Below are positions 8,328-15,102 of a stretch of DNA of 37,255 nt, piece after piece. The position numbers were made by a program, and so were the translations under genes. The DNA comes from a virus. The number at the start of each line of letters is the position of its first letter. The stretch's first letter is position 1. The stretch spans positions 1 to 37,255 of IMG/VR virus record IMGVR_UViG_3300022871_000049. The stretch is one strand, 5' to 3'. Under the pieces are notes generated by a model, which searched no databases, was not told the origin of the DNA, and worked only from the letters and a program-made list of their open reading frames with translations.

Positions 8328-9500
8328 ATGAAATTAGTGAAAAACAATGATGTTGAAGCCGAACAAGGTACCAATGTTTATTGTCAAGAATCATATGCAC
8401 AAGAGTTGTACAATCGTTTGATGGATAACGAAACTCGAATGCCAACAACAATAAAGGATTTTTCAGATAATGATCTTTTGTTAATAACAGGAGTAAGTTC
8501 AATAGGAAAAACCGATATAGAATTTGAAGTAAACAATTCAAATACTATATCAATTGATCTTAACAAGGAAAAGAAATTCATGAACATGTATAATTTGGAT
8601 ATTGATGAATTTCTTTTATGGGCAAAAGGAGATACTGAAAACTTTCTCAAGGAAGAATCTTACATTTACATCACAAATGATGCACAAGGAATCAAAGGGA
8701 GTTTATCAAAAGGTTTGGCTGAAAAAATGAAACACGAATTTTTTAAGCAGATAACAAAGCAATCAACTGCATACATTGCAACTGTATTATCAAAAAATCG
8801 TGGTGGTTTTTTGGTTGATATCTTTGGTGTTGAAGCATTTTTACCCGGTAGTCTTGCAGCACCGAATAAAATTGTGGATTTTGATCAATTCATTGGAACA
8901 AAGGTTAATGTAATGATTGAAGATTACTTGAAATCTATTGGAACATTTATTGTAAGCAATAAAAAATACATTAAACATATTTTACCGATAAAAATCAAGG
9001 AACTTGATACCGAAAAAAAATATGTGGGAGTTGTTACAGACACAGCAAAATTCGGAATATTTATAGAAATTGAAGAATTTTTTACTGGTTTACTTCATAC
9101 ATCAAAAATGGATGAAGAAACATTGCAAACATTCAGGAATAGAGAATTCAATCCCCATTCAACAATTGATGTTTATATCAAGGAAATTAATGAAAAAAAT
9201 AAAATTGTTTTTACAAGTTACACGCCGGAAAAACAAAAGGAAATTGATATAATTCTTGAGAAAGAAAAGGAAGCCGATAGGAAGGAAGCGGAAGAAAATG
9301 CATTTAAAGTTAATGAATCATATGATGGTTTAATTACTTCAATAAAATTATACGGAGCCTTTGCAAGAATTTGGAACGGTAAAAAAACAGTAACTGGTTT
9401 AATTTTAAACAAAGATCAAGGAATTGAAATACATGAAGGTGATAAAATGAAAATTACTATCAAAAATGCTGAAGATGGTAAATATTTCTTTGAAATATGA
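8328..9500 (+). CDS. S1-domain RNA-binding protein (ribosomal protein bS1-like)
   Basis: The product has 390 residues with three S1-type OB-folds by eye. Domain A is about 146-216 (AYIATVLSKNRGGFLVDIFG, EAFLPGSL, then the KVNVMIEDY strand). Domain B is about 230-299 (KYVGVVTDTAKFGIFIEIEE, GLLHTSKM, then IDVYIKEI and KIVFTSY). Domain C is about 331-389 (SYDGLITSIKLYGAFARIWN, VTGLIL, then DKMKITIKN). The N-terminal 140 residues are acidic and helical. The LLHTSKM box in domain B is typical of bS1 and related proteins. Bacterial bS1 has more domains, so this is a short version. Such proteins bind single-stranded RNA on the 30S subunit or act in RNA turnover. The gene heads its own operon after a 180-base gap without the late-type box. 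A role in favouring phage mRNA translation is inference. Confidence 0.82.
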   Translation: MKLVKNNDVEAEQGTNVYCQESYAQELYNRLMDNETRMPTTIKDFSDNDLLLITGVSSIGKTDIEFEVNNSNTISIDLNKEKKFMNMYNLDIDEFLLWAKGDTENFLKEESYIYITNDAQGIKGSLSKGLAEKMKHEFFKQITKQSTAYIATVLSKNRGGFLVDIFGVEAFLPGSLAAPNKIVDFDQFIGTKVNVMIEDYLKSIGTFIVSNKKYIKHILPIKIKELDTEKKYVGVVTDTAKFGIFIEIEEFFTGLLHTSKMDEETLQTFRNREFNPHSTIDVYIKEINEKNKIVFTSYTPEKQKEIDIILEKEKEADRKEAEENAFKVNESYDGLITSIKLYGAFARIWNGKKTVTGLILNKDQGIEIHEGDKMKITIKNAEDGKYFFEI

Positions 9501-9533
9501 AAATAAATTAAAAACGAATAAATTAAAAACATC

Positions 9534-9656
9534 ATGAAAATAAAAAAGAGCTTTTGGGAAAAAGCAGATAAAATTTGCAGCGGAACTTTACAAGTTTTTA
9601 TGTGGTTATTAGGAGTACTTATCCTTATAACGTTAACCGAATCAATAAAATTTTAG
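9534..9656 (+). CDS. 40-residue single-pass membrane protein
   Basis: ATG 9534 to TAG 9656 gives a 40-residue peptide: a basic N-terminus (MKIKKSFWEKADK), then one hydrophobic segment at about residues 21-34 (VFMWLLGVLILITL). The leader aaattaaaaacatcATG is the A-rich type seen throughout the window. It sits 33 bases after the S1 gene and 4 bases before the next membrane protein gene, so it fits the same operon. The positive-inside rule places the N-terminus in the cytoplasm. The function is unknown. Confidence 0.5.
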   Translation: MKIKKSFWEKADKICSGTLQVFMWLLGVLILITLTESIKF

Positions 9657-9660
9657 AAAC

Positions 9661-9945
9661 ATGGCAACAAAAAAGAAAAAAATAAAAGTAATTAGTAAAT
9701 TTTCTAGTTTTTTAATTGGAATGCTTGGCTTTCTATTCATTTTAGCAAATGGAGGACTTTGGTTAGGAGTTGGAATAGCATTGTATGTGTTAGGACATTA
9801 TTACTACTATCATGGTCTTAGAATAAAAGGTAAAATAGTAAAATGTCCTCAATGTGGAAATGAAACTATTACATTTCCTTGTCCACATTGTGAATACATG
9901 CCACATAAAATTTTTGAAAATCAAGTTGATCAAAAAGGAACATGA
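9661..9945 (+). CDS. Small membrane protein with C-terminal zinc ribbon
   Basis: The product has 94 residues with a very basic start (MATKKKKIKVISK). A hydrophobic region at about residues 16-50 could form one or two membrane spans (LIGMLGFLFILANGG and LGVGIALYVLGHYYYY). It is followed by a zinc-ribbon motif CPQCGNETITFPCPHC at about residues 61-76, with four Cys as CxxC-x9-CxxC. The ribbon would lie in the cytoplasm if there are two spans. It is the last gene of the S1 operon, and the terminator hairpin is 72 bases downstream. Membrane-anchored zinc ribbons often act as adaptors, but no partner can be named here. Confidence 0.7.
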   Translation: MATKKKKIKVISKFSSFLIGMLGFLFILANGGLWLGVGIALYVLGHYYYYHGLRIKGKIVKCPQCGNETITFPCPHCEYMPHKIFENQVDQKGT

Positions 9946-9958
9946 TCAAATGTAAATC

Positions 9959-10129
9959 TTAGAAATATTCATGTCTTTCCCACTTTTGGTATTCCAAACA
10001 TGAATCACATAATCCATATTCAGGTGAAAAATTAACATTTTTGACCTGAATTATTTTTTTTGTCTTTTTGTTAAAAATATTTTGACATTTTTGGCATTTG
10101 AAGTATAAACTGGAATCCATCTCCTTCAT
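9959..10129 (-). CDS. 56-residue zinc-ribbon protein on the minus strand
   Basis: A minus-strand frame from ATG 10129 to TAA 9959 encodes 56 residues starting MKEMDSSLYFKCQKC. Two CxxC pairs are present: C12/C15 (KCQKCQ) and C41/C44 (LCDSCLE), separated by 25 residues, which is a classical zinc-ribbon or small zinc-finger spacing. The C-terminus is aromatic and charged (EYQKWERHEYF). It is convergent with the S1 operon and divergent from the amidoligase-like gene. The motif order makes a chance frame unlikely. The plus-strand intrinsic terminator lies inside its coding sequence. Function is unknown; small phage zinc ribbons are often transcription or host-takeover factors, but that is only a possibility. 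Confidence 0.6.
   Translation of the reverse strand: MKEMDSSLYFKCQKCQNIFNKKTKKIIQVKNVNFSPEYGLCDSCLEYQKWERHEYF
10018..10061 (+). terminator. Intrinsic terminator of the S1/zinc-ribbon operon, inside the antisense gene
   Basis: ATTCAGGT (10018-10025) pairs with ACCTGAAT (10044-10051). Inside it, after a G-G mismatch, AAAAAT (10027-10032) pairs with ATTTTT (10037-10042) around a TAAC loop. The hairpin is followed directly by TATTTTTTTT and then more T-rich sequence. Read on the plus strand this is a standard intrinsic terminator for the 8328-9945 genes. On the minus strand the tract is A-rich and upstream of the stem, so it should not terminate there. Confidence 0.8.
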
Positions 10130-10148
10130 TTTTAAATATATATTTTAC

Positions 10149-10171
10149 AAAGCATGCTTTAAGCATGCTTT
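10149..10171. promoter_or_regulatory. Tandem AAGCATGCTT palindrome between divergent genes
   Basis: Two copies of AGCATGCT start at 10151 and 10162, 11 bases apart, in the divergent region between the minus zinc-ribbon gene (start 10129) and the plus gene at 10229. Together they form a hairpin with a 9-base stem (AAAGCATGC / GCATGCTTT, loop TTTAA). It could be an operator with two sites on the same helix face or a structured leader. The short T run after it makes a weak terminator possible, although no gene runs into it on the plus strand except past the terminator at 10018. Confidence 0.5.
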
Positions 10172-10199
10172 TGCCGTTTTAAAAAATTTTCTAACAAAG

Positions 10200-10209
10200 A
10201 TATATAAAA
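10200..10209 (+). promoter_or_regulatory. GATATATAAA box, candidate late promoter of the second baseplate operon
   Basis: The sequence TAACAAAGATATATAAAA places TATATAAA at 10201, 28 bases before ATG 10229. The upstream TAACAAA flank is shared with the box before 21318. Confidence 0.5.
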
Positions 10210-10228
10210 AAATGATAAAAAATTTAAA

Positions 10229-11548
10229 ATGAGAGTCTTACAATACACAAAAGCTGAAATACTTAACGGTTCAAAAATTGGGTTTGAATTTGAATTTTTA
10301 TCAAAAAAACGAACAATTCAAACTGCACGAGAATTATCAGACATTCTCGGTGTAAAAGTGGTTGTTCCAATAAATGTTAATAACTTTTTAAAACCTGAAA
10401 AAACTGTTCATTCATCTTTCATCCCATCAAGTAATGTTTTTAAGTTAGAAAAAGATAATTCCGGTGGAAGTGAAATGAAAGAATTAATAACAGGCCCATT
10501 AAGTTATAATTTTGCTAAAAATGTTTTAATTAAAACTTTGAAATGGATAGATGAAAACGGTGAAACAAATAGTAGAACAAGTTTACATTTAAATATCTCT
10601 TTTGATGATAAAAAAATTGCAGTTAAAAGAGACATAGAAAAAATGAACATTTTAAAAATGTGCTTGGATTTTGATGAGGATTTTATCTACGATAGATTTC
10701 CAAGTAGAAAAAATAATGAATATTCAAAATCAATAAAAAATATAGTCGTTAATAACATTTTTTACTTTGGGAATTCAATAACATCAATGGGTGAAAGTCA
10801 TTTCATAGTCCCAAATACAAAATATTTTGGCATAAATTTCCTTAAACATTCCAAAAATTACTTGGAATTCAGGCAAATTGGAGGCAAAGATTACCAAAAA
10901 AAGGAAATTGAAATACTTGAAATTTTACATCACAATATTTTTGAATTATATAGAAATATCATGGAATCCGGATTAAATTCCCAAAATATGATGACTCTTA
11001 ATGGAATATTAAATAAACATCAACAGGTTTTAAGAGGATTTAAATCACCAGCAACTTTTGTAAAACTATTTCCAAAGATAAAAATTACAGCAAACCTGAA
11101 TCCTACCATTGAAGTGATAAAAACTCATTGGTTCCAGTTTAGAGATAAACTCATTGATTTGGTTATTTATGGTGGAATGGATGAAGGACAATTTAACTAT
11201 GATTCCGATTTTTCAACATTTCAACTTAAAAATGGTTTGTTGGATGGAGTTAATCTTAAAAGTTACGAATTCATAAATTGCAATCTTAAAGGAGAATTCA
11301 ATAATTGCATGTTTTACGAATGTGAAGTTGAAAAATCAATAGTAACAAAAAGTAAAATTATATCGGATAATAAATTTACGAATTCAAAAATTATAGAATC
11401 TCCTGTGTATGGAAAAAATAAAATGATAGATTGTTACATCGATAACAAAAATGAACTATTCAACGGAGAAACAATAGGTGGAGTATTCAGATCTGGTAAA
11501 AAAGGAGAACACTCAACAATATCAAAAGAAACAAAAATAGTTGAATAA
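10229..11548 (+). CDS. Putative amidoligase (GCS/glutamine-synthetase-like fold) with C-terminal repeat domain
   Basis: The product has 439 residues. The N-terminal part carries motifs of the amidoligase family: GFEFEF with E20 and E22, then DNSGGSEMKELITGP (D76, E82, E85), then SRTSLHLNIS (H120) and LEFRQIGG (E213, R215). In this family these acidic residues bind metal-ATP and the enzyme joins a carboxyl to an amine. Residues about 323-430 form a different domain with short repeating strands (FINCNLKG, FNNCMFYECEVEKS, SKIISDNKFTNSKI), like a pentapeptide-repeat or beta-helix fold. It heads the operon that encodes wedge proteins and has its own TATATAAA box. It might modify a virion peptide or host molecule, or be a structural protein that kept the fold. 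The family call is moderate; the substrate is unknown. Confidence 0.65.
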   Translation: MRVLQYTKAEILNGSKIGFEFEFLSKKRTIQTARELSDILGVKVVVPINVNNFLKPEKTVHSSFIPSSNVFKLEKDNSGGSEMKELITGPLSYNFAKNVLIKTLKWIDENGETNSRTSLHLNISFDDKKIAVKRDIEKMNILKMCLDFDEDFIYDRFPSRKNNEYSKSIKNIVVNNIFYFGNSITSMGESHFIVPNTKYFGINFLKHSKNYLEFRQIGGKDYQKKEIEILEILHHNIFELYRNIMESGLNSQNMMTLNGILNKHQQVLRGFKSPATFVKLFPKIKITANLNPTIEVIKTHWFQFRDKLIDLVIYGGMDEGQFNYDSDFSTFQLKNGLLDGVNLKSYEFINCNLKGEFNNCMFYECEVEKSIVTKSKIISDNKFTNSKIIESPVYGKNKMIDCYIDNKNELFNGETIGGVFRSGKKGEHSTISKETKIVE

Positions 11549-11570
11549 TTTTAAAAAATAAAAGTAAAAA

Positions 11571-12305
11571 ATGACAAAATACGAATTTATCCAAATGATA
11601 AAAGATGAACTAACTGTTGCTTGTGCTTTGCCATACAATTTACCGGAAATGGAATATGAAAGGATCATTAAACAAGCAAGAAACTGGTTCAGAAGTCATT
11701 ACGAGGAAGCAACTGAATTTAGGTACTATATCATAGAAAATGCAACATTTAAAAATGCTGGATTCAAAGCGGATAGAACCATTATTTTACCTGATTGTAT
11801 AATGGCAGTAACAGACACAAAGGAACTAAAAAGTAATGGAAATACTGGATGGGGCTCTGACTTTTCATTGGATAGAATGCTTGCGCATGAATTGTACATT
11901 AATAATTCTGAAATAACAGGAGATGATCTTGTAATGCAAACAGCTTATGCATCTTTTGTTGATTTAACAAAGGCATTTTTTCTTGATAGAATTTCATATC
12001 AATTTAATGAACATTCACATAAATTGATCATAAAGGGTCGTGACCCAAAATACCATGTGGTATTGGAAACTTACGTTGATATACAGGAAGAATTTTTGTA
12101 TGATGATTGGTATTTTCAACGGTATTGTACTGCAATGTCAAAAATAAGCTTGGGTAGAATGTTAGGATTATTCGATTTTAATTTACCGGGTGGTGTTTCA
12201 ATAAATAATGATATTTATACATCGGAAGGTAACGATGAACTTGCGGACATTAAAACTCAAATAGATGATAAACAACCACCTGATTGGTTCTTGGTTTGGC
12301 ACTAA
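11571..12305 (+). CDS. Virion structural protein, baseplate or neck, family not identified
   Basis: The product has 244 residues. The N-terminal 50 residues are helical (YERIIKQARNWFRSHYEEA), followed by a beta region (RTIILPDCIMAV). A distinctive C-terminal segment, LGRMLGLFDFNLPGGVSIN at about residues 199-217, precedes an acidic tail ending in PPDWFLVWH. This layout recalls small structural proteins of T4-related phages, but I cannot name the homologue. It lies between the amidoligase-like gene and the gp25-like region with an A-rich leader (aaaagtaaaaaATG). I expect a wedge, neck or tail-completion role from context. There is no membrane segment or signal peptide. Confidence 0.65.
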   Translation: MTKYEFIQMIKDELTVACALPYNLPEMEYERIIKQARNWFRSHYEEATEFRYYIIENATFKNAGFKADRTIILPDCIMAVTDTKELKSNGNTGWGSDFSLDRMLAHELYINNSEITGDDLVMQTAYASFVDLTKAFFLDRISYQFNEHSHKLIIKGRDPKYHVVLETYVDIQEEFLYDDWYFQRYCTAMSKISLGRMLGLFDFNLPGGVSINNDIYTSEGNDELADIKTQIDDKQPPDWFLVWH

Positions 12306-12322
12306 AAAATAAAAATGATAAA

Positions 12323-12772
12323 ATGATAAATAAATTTTTACATAAGGAAATTGATTTAAGTGAAAATGAACTTGAAATGTTTGAGTTTGAAATTAAAACA
12401 ATAGGCACAAAGGGAAACTCGTATTTCATAACAATAGATGATCATGAATACGGATTTAAACCGATCAATGGAACAACTGAACAGATAGCAAAGAAATTTA
12501 AAATGATTTTGAAGCATTCACCGGGTAAAGCCTTAGCGTGGTTAAAGAAACATGCAAAATTAATAAGTGGAAGTAAAGAAAAAAAGAAAGTAAACGAAAT
12601 GGAAAAAGAAATGAATGAAAAATTACCATCGGAAAGGGTTCCAACATTTTCTGAATTTGTTGAAAACAACAAAGAAAAAACCATAAAGGAAGAACCAAAG
12701 GAAGATTTGAAAAAAGAAAAAGATACAGATCCTGATATCGGCAGTAAATACACAAAAAAAGGTGAAGAATAA
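12323..12772 (+). CDS. Hypothetical protein with charged, probably disordered C-terminus
   Basis: I place the start at ATG 12323 (MINKFLHKEIDLSENE), giving 149 residues. An in-frame ATG at 12284 would overlap the previous gene by 22 bases and add 13 codons that include that gene's stop region. Residues about 1-75 look like a compact alpha/beta domain (FEFEIKTIGTKGNSYFITID, then helix TTEQIAKKFKMIL). Residues 75-149 are rich in Lys, Glu and Pro, with SERVPTFSEFVENN and a KEEPKEDLKKEKD stretch, and are likely disordered. The gp25-like gene follows after 2 bases. I see no family. A chaperone or linker role in the baseplate is possible by context. Confidence 0.6.
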   Translation: MINKFLHKEIDLSENELEMFEFEIKTIGTKGNSYFITIDDHEYGFKPINGTTEQIAKKFKMILKHSPGKALAWLKKHAKLISGSKEKKKVNEMEKEMNEKLPSERVPTFSEFVENNKEKTIKEEPKEDLKKEKDTDPDIGSKYTKKGEE

Positions 12773-12774
12773 AA

Positions 12775-13137
12775 ATGTTAAGAGAAATTTACCATAGATT
12801 ACCGGAAGAAAGTAATTACATCGAGGGTTTTCTTGAACACTCAAATGTGTTGGAAACATACATTGAAAAGATCAAAATGATTCTTAACACAACAAAGGGT
12901 GAAGTTATTGGATTTCCTAACTTTGGTATCAATCTTGAAAATTTAATTTTTGAATTAACATTTAATGCAGATCAGATAAGAAATGAAATTTTTTCGCAAA
13001 TAAATGCATATTGCGGTGAAGCACAGTATTTTGATACGTCAATTGATGTACAATTTGCAAAAGGAACAACAAGAGATATGGCAATTGTTGATATTAAAAT
13101 AAACTCAAACAAGGTCATTTCTGTACTTTTAAGATAG
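12775..13137 (+). CDS. gp25-type baseplate wedge protein (GPW/gp25 family)
   Basis: The product has 120 residues, the usual size for this family. The hallmark segment is TTKGEVIGFPNFGINLENLIFE at about residues 39-60: the family's GE...P.FG...E pattern in which a conserved Glu recalls the lysozyme fold. The C-terminal strands (SIDVQFAKG, AIVDIKINSN) complete the small alpha/beta fold. In contractile tails this protein joins the wedge core and the sheath. It is encoded immediately before the gp6/J-like gene, the expected order. The start is 2 bases after the previous stop. Confidence 0.88.
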   Translation: MLREIYHRLPEESNYIEGFLEHSNVLETYIEKIKMILNTTKGEVIGFPNFGINLENLIFELTFNADQIRNEIFSQINAYCGEAQYFDTSIDVQFAKGTTRDMAIVDIKINSNKVISVLLR

Positions 13138-13146
13138 AAAAACAAC

Positions 13147-14829
13147 ATGAAAATATTTAATACAGCACGAATAAAATACGATGAACTTTACGCAGATGCA
13201 GTAATTTTTCTTGAGGAAAAGTATGGACAATCGCGACAAGTTTTTAGCTTAGCATCACCATTTGGACAATTACTAACAGTAATTCTTTCACTTGGTAGAC
13301 TCATAATGTTTTACATTGAGGATTCAATAACAGAACTTAACATTTACAAAGCGCAAAGAGATAGTTCAGTCAGAGGTCTTTCAAGGTTAACAGGCCATAA
13401 TCCAACCAGAGCAATTGCAGCATCAGGTGATATAAAATTATCATACAATGGTAAAAAAATTGATATGTATGGAAATACATTGATAATTCCACAATTTTTG
13501 AAAATGTTTAACAAAGATAATGCTTTACCATACATCGTTATTTTACCACAGGAAGAAGCAAGATTGGAGCTCATCCAAAGAAATTCATTAAACGTAAAGA
13601 TAATGCAAGGATCAATGGAGGTTCAATTATTTACTGGTACTGCCAAGAAACTTCAATCCTTTGAAGTTTCTGTAAAAGATGGATATAACATAGATCAATA
13701 CATGATAAATGTTTTTGTCAACAACGAAAAATGGAAACCAGTAGAAAGTATCATGGATATGAGCTTGGATGAAAAAACTTATATTGTGAAAACCGGATTA
13801 TCAAAGGGTGTTGATTTATTTTTTGGTAACGGTTACTATGGTATGAAACCACCAAGCGGTGCAGAAATTAGAGTCGAGTATTTAACAACAAGTGGAGTAG
13901 AAGGTAACATTAGACAGGATGAGCAAACAACATGGAACTTTGAAGAAAGTGGATATGACCTCTCAGGAAATGAAATAGATCTTTCAGAAATTTTTAACAT
14001 ATCATTTGTAACAGATATTTCATTCGGTACAAACAAGGAACCATTAAATTTAACAAGATTAATGTCACCGAATCAATCCAGAAATTTTGTTCTTGCAAAT
14101 CCTATTAATTACATTTATTTTTTAAACAAATTTAATTATTTTTCCATAATTGACGCTTATACAACTTATGATGATAATGATTGGTCAGATGATAATGTAA
14201 TTTATCTTTTTTTAATCCCAGATATCAACAAAAGGCTCAAATCAAATGAAAATTATTTCAGTGTTCCGATAACTGAATTTTCGTTAAAAGATTTTGAAAA
14301 ACAAAAAATATTTAACTTGATTGAAGAAAGTGGTCAAAGATTAACTTCCGTTGTTAACACAATAGTCGATCCTGTTTTGAAAAAATATGTTATTAATATT
14401 TCATTAACCATATTTGAATCTTTTTCTGCTGATTTTATCAGACAACAAATAGAATCCAAACTATCCGATTATTTTTTAGGCGTTACAAGACGAGATAAAA
14501 TTCCAAAATCTGACCTAATTGCAATCATTGAAAACATAGAAGGAGTTGATAGTGTTAATGTTTCATTCATAAGCGAAGAAAATGAAATAGCACGTAAAAA
14601 AAATTCAAGCAGCGAACTCAAAGGTTTGGATAAATATGGTGATATCATTTTCAACAAAAATGAATTTATTCTTATACGAGGTGGTTGGTCAGATAAATAT
14701 GGAGTTTACTATGATGATTCACTTGATCCAAATAAATCATCCATATTAAACATTGAATTTAGAAAAGAAACCAAAAAAACGTACAATGAAGTTTTACAAC
14801 AGGAAAATATGAAAATTCTTAAAAAATGA
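13147..14829 (+). CDS. Baseplate wedge protein, gp6 / baseplate-J type
   Basis: The product has 560 residues. The N-terminal 100 residues are helical (LLTVILSLGRLIMFYIEDSI, RGLSRLTGHNPTRA), as in gp6/gpJ proteins. A core segment at about residues 224-258 (VDLFFGNGYYGMKPPSGAEI, VEYLTTSGVEGNI) is the diagnostic baseplate-J motif. The C-terminal domain contains a helix-strand unit (ADFIRQQIESKLSDYFLGVT) typical of the arm domain. In T4 the gp6 dimer links wedges into the ring. It follows the gp25-like gene by 9 bases and its TGA overlaps the next start. The three-domain order and size are consistent with the T4 gp6 branch. Confidence 0.85.
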   Translation: MKIFNTARIKYDELYADAVIFLEEKYGQSRQVFSLASPFGQLLTVILSLGRLIMFYIEDSITELNIYKAQRDSSVRGLSRLTGHNPTRAIAASGDIKLSYNGKKIDMYGNTLIIPQFLKMFNKDNALPYIVILPQEEARLELIQRNSLNVKIMQGSMEVQLFTGTAKKLQSFEVSVKDGYNIDQYMINVFVNNEKWKPVESIMDMSLDEKTYIVKTGLSKGVDLFFGNGYYGMKPPSGAEIRVEYLTTSGVEGNIRQDEQTTWNFEESGYDLSGNEIDLSEIFNISFVTDISFGTNKEPLNLTRLMSPNQSRNFVLANPINYIYFLNKFNYFSIIDAYTTYDDNDWSDDNVIYLFLIPDINKRLKSNENYFSVPITEFSLKDFEKQKIFNLIEESGQRLTSVVNTIVDPVLKKYVINISLTIFESFSADFIRQQIESKLSDYFLGVTRRDKIPKSDLIAIIENIEGVDSVNVSFISEENEIARKKNSSSELKGLDKYGDIIFNKNEFILIRGGWSDKYGVYYDDSLDPNKSSILNIEFRKETKKTYNEVLQQENMKILKK

Positions 14830-15098
14830 AAACACTAAGAACAAGACATAAATACACAACACGAGAAAGTTTACTTAACATTTCTGAACATAGATTGGAT
14901 CTAATTAAAAATATTGGATTTGATTATGAAGGAAAACAAATTAAAAAAAGTATTTCCAAGTACATTTTAAGTGACCCAATAAAAGAAGAAATTATTTCTT
15001 CATGGGAAATTTTAATTTTTAACTTAACAGAATACACAAAAAATATCAAAAAAGGTTTTAATTACGCAATTGATAAAAAATTCACTAAATTTAATTAA
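14826..15098 (+). CDS. Small hypothetical protein between gp6-like and gp7-like genes
   Basis: The product has 90 residues, basic (MKTLRTRHKYTTRESLLNIS) and mostly helical, with one amphipathic aromatic helix (IISSWEILIFNLTEYTKNI). The start lies within the upstream stop (ATGA), and the stop is 4 bases before the next start, so it is tightly embedded in the wedge operon. Position suggests a small wedge component or assembly factor. I see no family signature and no transmembrane segment long enough to call. Confidence 0.65.
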   Translation: MKTLRTRHKYTTRESLLNISEHRLDLIKNIGFDYEGKQIKKSISKYILSDPIKEEIISSWEILIFNLTEYTKNIKKGFNYAIDKKFTKFN

Positions 15099-15102
15099 AT
15101 AA

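Noticed and set aside
12284-12322. Earlier in-frame start for the gene at 12323
   Set aside because: The 13 extra codons cover the end of the previous gene and the A-rich leader; the leader before 12323 is typical of real starts.
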